In this document: in pieces, positions 7,701 through 13,440 of the stretch
Position numbering within the stretch: the stretch's first letter is position 1
How the letters are laid out: every line of letters starts with the position of its first letter
Assembly (NCBI GenBank): GCA_021204545.1
Contig: JAJPZF010000242.1
Coordinates: forward strand, 1-13,440
Reading direction: 5' to 3'
DNA length: 13,440 nucleotides
DNA from: Prevotellaceae bacterium
GTDB lineage: Bacteria; Bacteroidota; Bacteroidia; Bacteroidales; Bacteroidaceae
The notes under the pieces: generated by a model
Database searches by the model: none
What the model was told of the DNA's origin: nothing
The model's input: only the letters and a program-made list of their open reading frames with translations
Made by a program: the position numbers and the translations under genes

Positions 7701-10700
7701 CGAAGAGCTATGTCGGGGCGCGCCAGCGCTTGGAGGGCATCATGCAGGAGTACCGGAACAGGAGCGACAAGGCGAGGAAGGGCATAGCCGAGGATCTCGA
7801 GAGCAGGACGCACAGGAACAGCAAGGGCAGGCCCGACGGCACGATACAGCACGCCACTCTCAAGAGCGGCGAGAAGGTGGACATCGTGGACGAGCGCAAG
7901 TCCTCGAAGGGCTTGGTCTTCGTGGTCGGCGAGGACGGCAGGACGCGCTCCGTGGCGAGCGGCGACATAGCGAGCCGTGACGGGGAGGAGGACAAGAAGG
8001 CGCTCAGGGAGAGCCGGGAGAAGGAGTCGGATGACAGTCTGGCGGGCGAGTTTGCCGGCATGGCCGGGGGCTTCGGGGAGATAACGCTTGGCGCACAGTA
8101 CGAGATACCCCTGAAGGAGGGAGACGGTAACATGGCGGTCACCCTCACCGCCCGCTCGGGCGAGCAGGACGGGGAGAGGGAGCGGCTCACGCTCACCCTT
8201 CCCGACGGCACCGGGATGCAGACCACCCGGGCCGGGCTGCTTGATGCCGTGGGCGAGGCCCGCATGAGGCACGTGGCAAGGAGCGCGGAGGCCGAGGGCG
8301 GCCGCCTCGAGGACTCCTACAACCGTGAGCGCCTGAGGCGGATAAGGAAGCACGGGCGCGGCTCAGGCGGCTACAAGGTGGGGCAAAAGCTGAGGCTCAG
8401 CGACGGCGAGGGCGGCGTGACGGATGTCGAGGTCATGAGGGTGGACAGCCACAAGGGCATGGTGCGGGTGTGGGCTCCAGGCAAGCCCCTGAGCGGGTAT
8501 GCCGTGAAGGATCTCACCCTCGAGGAGCTGCGCCGCCTCACCGTCGGCAAGGACGATAGGCAGAAGAAGACATACGCCGGCTTGTACAAGGAGGGCGAGA
8601 CGATATACACCCGGGAGGGCGAGGCCGTGATAAGCTCCATCGACATGGGCGAGAGAGGTGTCCCACTGTTCACGCTGGAGTACGGCAGCGGCAGGCGGGT
8701 GACCTACGTCGGGGAGAGTACCCTGATGAAAGCTGTCGACACCCTGATGGGGCAGACAGTGAGCGTTGACGGCAGGATATACACCGTGGAGAGCCGTCAG
8801 GGCGAGGGGGACAGCCTCGTATACACCCTGCGGGACAATGTGGGCAACAGCATACAGATGCAGGCCGACGAGCTTGGCGGCATCGTGGACGAACAGGAGC
8901 AGGCGGAGCAGGAGCTCACCAACGGCAAGCGGCTGAGGCTGAGGCTGGAGGACGGCAGCGAGGCGGAGGGCGAGATAAGCGCCGTGGAGAACGGGGAGTA
9001 CACCGTCTCCCTGCTCGACAAGGACGGCAACATCACGGGCAGCCGGCGCTTCGGCCGCCTCGCCGAGCTGCTGGGCAGCCTCGTGGCCGTGGAGGACACG
9101 GGCGGAAAGCCCGTTGAGGCCACTACGCAGGCTCCGGAGACCCCCACAAACGGGAGCGGGGAGACCCCCACGAGTGGGGGTGTGGAGACCCCCACGAGTG
9201 GGAGTGTGGAGACCCCCACGAGTGGGAGTGTGGAGACCCCCACGAGTGGGAGTGTGGAGACCCCCACGAGTGGGGGTGTGGAGACCCCCACGAGTGGGAG
9301 TGTGGAGACCCCCACGAGTGGGAGTGTGGAGACCCCCACGAGTGGGAGTGTGGAGACCCCCACGAGTGGGGGTGTGCAAGCCCCAGCCCTTGCCCCAGCT
9401 CCTAAGCCTAAGCTGACGCTCGACGACAAGGGCAATCCCGTGTACGAGGAGAGCCCCGCGGAGGCCACGCTCGACGACATAATAAAGAAGGCGGGGGGCA
9501 ATATGAAGAACGTCGAAGCCGTCATCGCCGCGAAGCGGAAGAGCTGGGAGAAGAAGGCGGGAAAGGCGAAGAAGGCTCTCGAGAAGGCGCGCAAGGGCGG
9601 CGACCTGGGGGAAGGCACGGTGGACGAGATGCTCGCCCGCCTCGACAAGATGGGAAATGAGGCACAGGAGGCAGAGAGAAACGCGGCCTACTGGAAGGCG
9701 GTCGGGGACGAGATAACAAGGCGGGAGAACGAGCGCAAGGCACAGGAGGAGCAGGCAAGGCGGCAGGCGGAAGAGCAGGCGGACAGGCGGCAGGCGGAGC
9801 AGCAGGAGCTGGCGGACGCGCCCGAATACATTACTGACAACCCGCTGAAGGCGAGGCTGAGGGGCTGGATAAAGGTGGCGGGGCGGAAGGTCATGCGCAG
9901 GGGGCCGCTCAAGGGCAAGAAGGGCAACGCCGTCGAGGTGGCGTTCAAGCTCTCGCCCGTCGGGGGCGTAGTGGCCGGTGGCAACGTCATGCTCGTTGAG
10001 GCAAGCGACCTCGTGCCGAGCATAACGACGAACGACCAGTACAACCCGCTGCACCTGTTCCTCGAGGAGAGCCAGCCCAAGGGAAGGGAGGGCGACCTGG
10101 GCAGCTCCCTCTCCAAGAGGATGATAGCGGAGAGCGTCAAGCCCGGCTTGATAGTGACGCAGGGCGAGTTCGGGACTGCCTTCACCGGCTCTCCCGTCGT
10201 GAACGCCCGCGGGGAGGTGATACAGGGCAACAACCGCGCCTCCGGCCTGCAGCTGATGTACGAGAAGCACCCCGCCGAGGCGGCGAAGTACAAGAAGTAC
10301 CTCATCGGCCATGCTAAGGAGCTGGGCTTGAGGGCGGAGGACATAGAGGGGATGCAGTGTCCCGTCGTCGTGAACATGGTGGACGCGAGCGACGAGAAGG
10401 CGATAGAGTACGGCAACTACAAGGCCGCGGACACGGAGAGCGGCGGCGCAGAGGGGATGAACCCCAAGACGGAGGGCGCGAAGCTGAGCTCCAAGGGGCT
10501 GTTCGGGACGTTCGCCCGCATGCTCACCGAGGGCAGCGAGGACGACACGCTCTCCACTCTCGTCCAGAACAACGCCGAGAGCGTCCTGAGGTGGATGGCG
10601 GAGAAGGGCATCATAACCCTCACGCAGCTGAGGACAGCCTACGACGACATGGCGGACGCGCGCGCCTCCCTGCAGAGGATACTCCAGGACGCAGCCTACA

Positions 10701-13440
10701 AGGGCATGGGCGAGAAGATGCGCAAGGTGTTCGACAGCCTGCCCGACAAGATCACCTCCGCCATAAAGATGACGGCGTGGAGGGACACGGGGACCAAGCG
10801 CCCCGGAGACAGGATGCAGCCCGAGGTGCGCAAGGCCCTGGAGCTGTACAGCCGCCTCAGGGAGGAGCTGGAGGCTGTCAAGGGCGACCCCCTGAGGGTG
10901 GAGAACATCCTCAGGGACTTCGCCCGCCAGTACGACATGGAGACGGGCAAGACGGGATCACAGCTCTACAGCCCCTTCGCCATGAGGCTCACCGAGCTGT
11001 TCGCCACCAAGAACAGGAACTACATCCGCGACGTCTTCGACGAGATGTACGACTGGATGCAGGGCAACCAGAGCGGGCAGACGAGCCTGCTCGACGACCC
11101 CCGCAAGGGAAAGATGACCTTGGCGGAGGCCGTGAGGGAGGTGCTGGACGTGGACTACAACCCCGAGGAGTGGACCGACACGGGGAAAGTGACTAAATTG
11201 GGCAAGGACAACAACCAAACAGACAACGACAATGGACAAACGGGAACTGGTCTTCTGGCTGGCGACAATAAGGCTGGCCAAAAAGGGAAGCAAGGAGGCG
11301 AGGGAGGATCTCAGGAGGGAGGAGGAGAGAAGAAGAGCGGAGGGACTGCCGACGCTCAGCGAGGAGATGACGAGGGCGGCCGAGGGGATGTAGGCGGGAA
11401 GAAGGAGACCGCAAGTGAAACCCCGTCGGAAGAGCCGAAGCCCATAGGCAAGGGCCCGTTCGGAGACATATACGACCAGTTCAAGGGCAAGGCGAAGGAG
11501 GCGATAGACTTCCTCCTAAGCCACAAGAGCGGCGACTTGCTGGGAGTGTTCCACCGTGACGAGATAGGTGACATAGACCTTGTGTGGGGAGACAGAAACG
11601 GAGGTCTGTGTCATATACTGGAGAAACACATAAAGGAGCTTCACGACTTTAAGGACACTGGCGAGCTTGCGGCGGTGATGTCTGGCATTGTTGAGAGTGG
11701 TGATATTATCACTGACGGCAAAAGCTCGTACAGAATAAGAAAGGGAAACTACATTCTCGTCATCCGGAAAGATTATGATGGCGAGAAAAAGAATTGGGTG
11801 GTCACCTCTTTTGACAAGAGCCGCAGTGTAAAAGGAAAAAGGAATGCCACCAATCCCACGTCCGCCCCTCATGGTGCGAGTGAAGAGGGGAAGACTGCCT
11901 CTTCAAGCACTCCTTCTGGGCGCAAAGGTACGGAGAAGGGAAACACCACGCAAGAGAAGGGCGGGGAAAACGAGGGGGAGAGCAGACAGACGGAGAGTAA
12001 GCCTGCGATACCGCCAGTTCCTTCGCGGGAATACCCCACAGGCTGGGACTACTTCAAGAGTGCGAAAGACGGGGGCGGAATCACCGCCCGGGACAACGAG
12101 GAGAGCATTTATCCGAACGGGCAGAGGAAGTACGAGAAAAAGGAAGAAGGCTATAATAACATTGTGGAGACGTGGTATCGTCAGGACGGGAGCCGGGTGG
12201 CCACGCTGGTAGATAATGGGAAATATGGCACCGTCTTCCAGGTTTACTACGAGAACGGCAGTACGCGCGAGAAAATATCAAAGGGTGCGGACGGGCTTGT
12301 AAAATCTATTGAAAAATACGACGAGAAAGGGCAGTACGTCTATGTGTATAATCACTTCGTTTCATCTCATCGTGAGGACTTCTATCAGAAAGGCGTTATT
12401 TCCCACTCAATACTGATTGAAGAAGACTTGAGGAAGGCGGTAGAAGATGGAGCTTTTGTGGAGACGTGGTTCTATCCGCTGAATGGGAATATGTCGTTTC
12501 CGCGTAGAAAGGAGAAGATCTTCCTCGGGCCGGACGGCTCAGGCTATCACCGTTGGTACGACGATAAGGAGAGAATTGTGCGGGCAATATACTACAACCC
12601 CGACGGCTCGTGGGAAGAAGTGGAGTACGACGCGTCGGGCAGGGAGCACATTACAAGGCAAGGGCAGGGCGGCAAGCCTGCGAAGGGTGAGGCAGCCACT
12701 GGGAACAAGGAGAGCAAAGGGGAGAAAAAAACTGTGGCGGGCGAGGCGAAGGGAGGAAGCGGCGCGCCAGCCGTGAGCCAGGTTAACATCGAGAGCCTCG
12801 TGGGCGCGCTCAGGCAGAACGGGGAGGCAAAGCTCTCGGACCATTCCAGCCCATTGACGCAGGAGGGGGCGGCAGAAAAAAAGGGCGGCAACTCCACAGC
12901 CGGGAAAGAGGAAGGAAAGAAAGAGGAGAAGAACGAGGGCTTGCTGGGACTCGTCTCCGACGCACGCATGGAGGAGCTTAAGGAGCGGCTCAGGCAAAAG
13001 CTCTTCGGGCAGGCGAACATGGGTTTCGACCCCGAGCTACTCTTGATAGGCATGGAGCTTGCGGCGGGGCACATAGACAGGGGTGTCAAGTCCTTCACGG
13101 ACTTCTGCCGCAAGATGATAGCGGACCTGGGCGACGCTGTGCGCCCGTACCTGAAAGCCTTCTACGAGGGCGCGAGGTATATGCCCGGGATGGATAATTA
13201 CAGGAAGGACATGACCCCCACGGAGGAAGTGAACACCACAGACGTGGGCAAAATCACGGGCGGGGAGGAGAAAAAAACCGCCGAGAGTGGAGGGGAAAGA
13301 GGAAAAGGCGTAACTTCGCCGCCGAAGTCGAACCAAACCGAAAAAGGAGGAGAGAATGGACTACAGGGAATTCATGTCACACGCGCCGGAGGACTGCAAG
13401 CCGACAGTGGTGGACAACAAGAGGGACTACGAGCTGGCGA
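4793..13440 (+). CDS. giant multidomain polyvalent protein (3' end outside window)
   Basis: One uninterrupted frame of at least 2,882 residues; I checked the frame at many points and saw no stop or frameshift. Order: charged N-terminus with a Lys/Pro/Gln linker (about 96-135); charged helices; a helical module with hydrophobic patches (507-788); helices ending in YVGARQRLEGIMQ; about six SH3/KOW-like repeats (1020-1433); ETPTSG(G/S)V repeats (1449-1528); a coiled coil (about 1563-1673); a ddrB-type ParB domain (1682-2125); a PBECR nuclease domain (2220-2342); MORN-like repeats (2437-2623); and a C-terminal polyvalent module (2717-2813). Gly/Lys/Glu linkers separate the last domains. In known polyvalent proteins such domains are delivered with incoming phage or conjugative DNA to protect it and disarm the host. 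The position after two virion-type genes suggests packaging in the capsid. Third-position GC bias leaves this frame at 13356, so the true C-terminus may be close to the window end. Confidence 0.9.
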   Translation, partial: MANEKDTERKDDKYSELHTQLLRIGYNEGQLGDKAQFRERMQSDQKRKNLYNSVNRRGDWSKLGISSYTDYETRYAPESPTQRKVRQIKENKQALDDNDTSSPTPSSQSKPKPKPQQQKPAPGSVAPDGGDNKGWWGRVVDYMTRPSTGEGSWYTKEGVERARARDQRKREDIALNQAVGSTLGEGMRKGWSKERAALAREMKDKLSPEDYEKWLNDYTHREEKDFLENRGTYTSFPDAYAGTLANSMERERIDGAPVTGGTPVDREKAERTMRELGEGYGQTENALEENRKRRERTLSVINDPHKMAAIVSRQKEIGTDPLTGNAAWVYTLPDGEVTADKSQYDKEWRAVDDAFSKKPVYDQASDEIKSIDKKAGERQKALDEQFEQTVRNNPMAAYGMMMSTGGDRYRQDTNLTMYGYARRHAENSKRMVEEAGKNNSDNWWQSNFMSGAGRGFWDAVKDPRTWDFGVGDADEALYMLRIKDKFEKGEKLTDSEQALADAVALDVATQAMYSPLIGRGYRAGMVTGESLPFMIEMMINPMSGASEEGSAAFARWITRKYGQRILEAVGRRWERALVKGAAFSARQGLGALYSLGMEATTGAPRTASIILNRHMGDVDYTGGEARAVTDRDGERVEMTPVSFGGFKNGESWGEAVYKGLAQQNIEYYSEMLGEEFAPLLGLLGKGAGKGLNKMGLGNVTRTIERIGSTDFAKGAGKFLKRTQWHGTLGEYMEEVSGNMMNALLVGDNTWDAAPGTGVFNPSDNVDTFLGVGLFGGFTSAVNTGAYGVERFKLGRRIEDSDMDALTLFQSADGQQKQLWDNYVKTLRTGSPETIRKAVETMLGDRNISLTQRRHMLERANLEMQARGGDETRKRLNQLYGNAVSETQDMMEKEYAAGSRLVTGAAGQEGQPATGQPDREGIQKAYDTMYYSMARLRAVWGQELLDRLDRDPLTTMAELSATGDESRLDLAKSYVGARQRLEGIMQEYRNRSDKARKGIAEDLESRTHRNSKGRPDGTIQHATLKSGEKVDIVDERKSSKGLVFVVGEDGRTRSVASGDIASRDGEEDKKALRESREKESDDSLAGEFAGMAGGFGEITLGAQYEIPLKEGDGNMAVTLTARSGEQDGERERLTLTLPDGTGMQTTRAGLLDAVGEARMRHVARSAEAEGGRLEDSYNRERLRRIRKHGRGSGGYKVGQKLRLSDGEGGVTDVEVMRVDSHKGMVRVWAPGKPLSGYAVKDLTLEELRRLTVGKDDRQKKTYAGLYKEGETIYTREGEAVISSIDMGERGVPLFTLEYGSGRRVTYVGESTLMKAVDTLMGQTVSVDGRIYTVESRQGEGDSLVYTLRDNVGNSIQMQADELGGIVDEQEQAEQELTNGKRLRLRLEDGSEAEGEISAVENGEYTVSLLDKDGNITGSRRFGRLAELLGSLVAVEDTGGKPVEATTQAPETPTNGSGETPTSGGVETPTSGSVETPTSGSVETPTSGSVETPTSGGVETPTSGSVETPTSGSVETPTSGSVETPTSGGVQAPALAPAPKPKLTLDDKGNPVYEESPAEATLDDIIKKAGGNMKNVEAVIAAKRKSWEKKAGKAKKALEKARKGGDLGEGTVDEMLARLDKMGNEAQEAERNAAYWKAVGDEITRRENERKAQEEQARRQAEEQADRRQAEQQELADAPEYITDNPLKARLRGWIKVAGRKVMRRGPLKGKKGNAVEVAFKLSPVGGVVAGGNVMLVEASDLVPSITTNDQYNPLHLFLEESQPKGREGDLGSSLSKRMIAESVKPGLIVTQGEFGTAFTGSPVVNARGEVIQGNNRASGLQLMYEKHPAEAAKYKKYLIGHAKELGLRAEDIEGMQCPVVVNMVDASDEKAIEYGNYKAADTESGGAEGMNPKTEGAKLSSKGLFGTFARMLTEGSEDDTLSTLVQNNAESVLRWMAEKGIITLTQLRTAYDDMADARASLQRILQDAAYKGMGEKMRKVFDSLPDKITSAIKMTAWRDTGTKRPGDRMQPEVRKALELYSRLREELEAVKGDPLRVENILRDFARQYDMETGKTGSQLYSPFAMRLTELFATKNRNYIRDVFDEMYDWMQGNQSGQTSLLDDPRKGKMTLAEAVREVLDVDYNPEEWTDTGKVTKLGKDNNQTDNDNGQTGTGLLAGDNKAGQKGKQGGEGGSQEGGGEKKSGGTADAQRGDDEGGRGDVGGKKETASETPSEEPKPIGKGPFGDIYDQFKGKAKEAIDFLLSHKSGDLLGVFHRDEIGDIDLVWGDRNGGLCHILEKHIKELHDFKDTGELAAVMSGIVESGDIITDGKSSYRIRKGNYILVIRKDYDGEKKNWVVTSFDKSRSVKGKRNATNPTSAPHGASEEGKTASSSTPSGRKGTEKGNTTQEKGGENEGESRQTESKPAIPPVPSREYPTGWDYFKSAKDGGGITARDNEESIYPNGQRKYEKKEEGYNNIVETWYRQDGSRVATLVDNGKYGTVFQVYYENGSTREKISKGADGLVKSIEKYDEKGQYVYVYNHFVSSHREDFYQKGVISHSILIEEDLRKAVEDGAFVETWFYPLNGNMSFPRRKEKIFLGPDGSGYHRWYDDKERIVRAIYYNPDGSWEEVEYDASGREHITRQGQGGKPAKGEAATGNKESKGEKKTVAGEAKGGSGAPAVSQVNIESLVGALRQNGEAKLSDHSSPLTQEGAAEKKGGNSTAGKEEGKKEEKNEGLLGLVSDARMEELKERLRQKLFGQANMGFDPELLLIGMELAAGHIDRGVKSFTDFCRKMIADLGDAVRPYLKAFYEGARYMPGMDNYRKDMTPTEEVNTTDVGKITGGEEKKTAESGGERGKGVTSPPKSNQTEKGGENGLQGIHVTRAGGLQADSGGQQEGLRAG
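6311..7156 (+). other. helical module with hydrophobic patches in the giant protein
   Basis: Residues 507-788. Hydrophobic stretches such as AGMVTGESLPFMIEMMI, ARQGLGALYSLGM, EFAPLLGLLGKGAGKG and DTFLGVGLFGGFTSAV alternate with charged segments. The sequence NALLVGDNTWD..PGTGVFNPSDNVDTFLGV matches my memory of a recurrent block in giant Bacteroidales phage proteins. A role in membrane contact during DNA ejection is plausible but inferred; no motif proves it. Confidence 0.5.
7850..9091 (+). other. array of about six beta-rich SH3/KOW-like repeats
   Basis: Residues 1020-1433. Segments of roughly 45-60 residues begin near 1020, 1096, 1194, 1262, 1316 and 1376. Each follows the pattern of a glycine turn, a short beta pair with alternating valines, an acidic-Gly turn, and a closing strand (for example VGQKLRLSDGEGGVTDVEV and NGKRLRLRLEDGSEAEGEI). 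This resembles SH3-like barrels. The repeats have diverged beyond easy alignment by eye, so the fold is an inference. Confidence 0.5.
9136..9375 (+). repeat. in-frame 24-bp tandem repeat (10 units) coding ETPTSG(G/S)V
   Basis: Ten contiguous 24-bp units lie inside the giant gene (residues 1449-1528). The first is degenerate (ETPTNGSG). The next nine follow the order A B B B A B B B A, where A units end in Gly-Val and B units in Ser-Val, differing by one base (GGGGG versus GGGAG). A units contain perfect 8-bp arms ACCCCCAC/GTGGGGGT around GA. The order points to duplication of a four-unit, 96-bp block. The peptide is a Thr/Pro/Ser/Gly spacer between the SH3-like array and the coiled coil. The unit is related to the repeat at 1-54. 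Confidence 0.97.
9836..11167 (+). other. ddrB-type ParB superfamily domain of the giant protein
   Basis: Residues 1682-2125. The diagnostic segment is GSPVVNARGEVIQGNNRASG (1799-1818), which matches the 'pPvVdarG.VieGNgR' signature of the ddrB-like ParB domain named after P1 DdrB, with Gly1812-Asn-Asn-Arg1815 as the core. A preceding Arg/Lys-rich strand region and a following helical region up to LDVDYNPEEW (end about 2127) complete the long form of this domain. P1 DdrB belongs to the Dar antirestriction system, so a DNA-associated, recipient-side role is likely. Biochemical activity here is unproven. Confidence 0.8.
11232..11393 (+). CDS. nested 53-residue ORF inside the giant gene (candidate)
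   Basis: ATG at 11232 to TAG at 11391-11393, in the +1 frame relative to the giant gene. It begins MDKRELVFWLATIRL, continues as a charged, helix-forming Arg/Glu/Lys segment, and ends TRAAEGM. An in-frame TGA (11190-11192) lies upstream, and the A-rich leader between is typical of Bacteroidota genes; no Shine-Dalgarno is seen. By hand count third-position GC is about 79% (42 of 53 codons) in this frame but only about 46% in the giant frame over the same bases; the giant frame regains its bias straight after the TAG. In the giant frame the segment is a Gly/Lys/Gln linker. It could be a real overlapping gene or the remnant of a gene swallowed when two genes fused. Its function is unknown. Confidence 0.5.
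   Translation: MDKRELVFWLATIRLAKKGSKEAREDLRREEERRRAEGLPTLSEEMTRAAEGM
11450..11818 (+). other. PBECR-type (barnase/colicin E5/RelE-like) nuclease domain
   Basis: Residues 2220-2342. The pattern GDIDLVWGDRNGGLCHILEKHI with His2274 and His2279 is the hallmark of the phage Barnase-EndoU-ColicinE5/D-RelE-like nuclease domains. It is followed by a short helical insert and a beta hairpin SSYRIRKGNYILVIRKD...NWVVTSFDK, which closes the fold as in other family members. Such domains occur as toxins at the ends of, or inside, polyvalent proteins. Target RNA or DNA is not predictable from sequence alone. Confidence 0.8.
12101..12661 (+). other. MORN/YwqK-like repeat region
   Basis: Residues 2437-2623. 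The aromatic-Asn/Asp-Gly pattern recurs: YPNGQRKYEKK, YRQDGSRVATLVDNG, YYENGSTREKISKG, LGPDGSGYHRWYDDK and YYNPDGSWEEVEYDASG. This matches MORN_2-type repeats found in YwqK-family proteins, which are annotated as antitoxins of toxin systems. It directly follows the nuclease domain. The repeat assignment is moderate; an antitoxin role is inference. Confidence 0.55.
12941..13231 (+). other. C-terminal Bacteroidales polyvalent module
   Basis: Residues 2717-2813, starting LLGLVSDARMEELKERLRQK and containing FGQANMGFDPELLLIGMELA and MIADLGDAVRPYLKAFYEGA. I recognise this from memory as a block that recurs in large Bacteroidales phage and conjugative-element proteins, usually beginning 'LV(S/T)D.R...L..R.R.KLGGQ.NMGIDPE'. 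It is helical and soluble. Its biochemical role is not known to me. Confidence 0.7.
13345..13350 (+). promoter_or_regulatory. perfect Shine-Dalgarno AGGAGG
   Basis: AGGAGG lies 5 bases before the ATG at 13356, the strongest ribosome-binding sequence seen in the window. It supports a new gene start inside the open frame of the giant protein. Confidence 0.6.
13356..13440 (+). CDS. start of the next gene, overlapping the giant frame (partial)
   Basis: Only the first 28 residues are in the window: MDYREFMSHAPEDCKPTVV followed by DNKRDYELA. An in-frame TAA (13311-13313) lies upstream and AGGAGG sits 5 bases before the ATG. Third-position GC is about 89% (25 of 28) in this frame against about 32% (9 of 28) in the giant frame over the same bases, where the giant frame reads as a Gly/Gln-rich string. 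The selected coding frame therefore switches here, and the giant protein probably ends soon after, overlapping this gene. The start resembles that of the nested ORF at 11232 (MD.RE, and 13 of 16 bases alike around the ATG). I do not recognise the product. Confidence 0.65.
   Translation, partial: MDYREFMSHAPEDCKPTVVDNKRDYELA

Noticed and set aside
9136..9375. CRISPR array
   Set aside because: Units are contiguous with no spacers and lie in frame inside a gene, so this is a minisatellite.
8363..10312. 649-codon minus-strand open frame across the repeat array
   Set aside because: Antisense of the giant gene; its GLHTPTRG repeats are only the mirror of the 24-bp minisatellite.
10357..11196. 279-codon plus-strand frame inside the ParB segment
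   Set aside because: Arg/Gly-rich low-information translation; unlike the nested ORF at 11232, the giant frame here encodes a recognisable conserved domain.

Overview
The window looks like a stretch of bacteriophage or prophage from a member of the Bacteroidota, most likely Bacteroidales, with GC-rich DNA. The evidence is protein families I recognise from memory as recurrent in Bacteroidales phages (the TerL neighbour, the small ejection-type protein, and the large polyvalent protein with its C-terminal 'DLGDA.RPYLKAFY' module). A TAnnTTTG promoter element and A-rich gene leaders also fit. No database search was possible, so family names rest on motifs and memory.

Layout. Positions 1-141 hold no convincing gene but start inside a GC-rich 24-bp tandem repeat with a palindromic core. 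Positions 142-2691 (minus strand) carry a two-gene packaging operon: a small TerS-like protein followed by the large terminase TerL. Positions 2692-2884 are a divergent intergenic region with an outward-facing -7 promoter element on each side and two nested or long inverted repeats between them. From 2885 to the right edge everything runs on the plus strand: a 183-residue small, Ala/Gln-rich, ejection-type protein; a 433-residue hydrophilic protein; and one enormous open reading frame from 4793 past the window end (at least 2,882 residues). The size order small-medium-giant resembles the gp14-gp15-gp16 internal virion protein series of T7-like podoviruses. This is an analogy of arrangement only.

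The giant protein is a 'polyvalent protein' in the sense used by Aravind and colleagues. In order it holds an N-terminal helical module with hydrophobic patches, about six beta-rich SH3/KOW-like repeats, an 8-residue ETPTSG(G/S)V repeat array, a charged coiled coil, a ddrB-type ParB domain, a PBECR-type toxin nuclease domain, MORN/YwqK-like repeats, and a C-terminal Bacteroidales polyvalent module. Such proteins are thought to be packaged and delivered with the DNA to act early in the recipient cell. The toxin and MORN segments are clearly lower in GC than their surroundings, which suggests an inserted cassette.

The most unusual signals are these. (1) A 53-codon reading frame (11232-11393) nested in another frame inside a Gly-rich linker of the giant gene has a third-position GC bias typical of a real gene, while the host frame loses that bias exactly there. 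(2) The same switch occurs at 13356, where a new gene appears to start inside the tail of the giant frame behind the strongest Shine-Dalgarno sequence in the window. (3) The 24-bp palindromic repeat occurs at two places and, inside the giant gene, has a clean A-BBB-A-BBB-A higher-order pattern.
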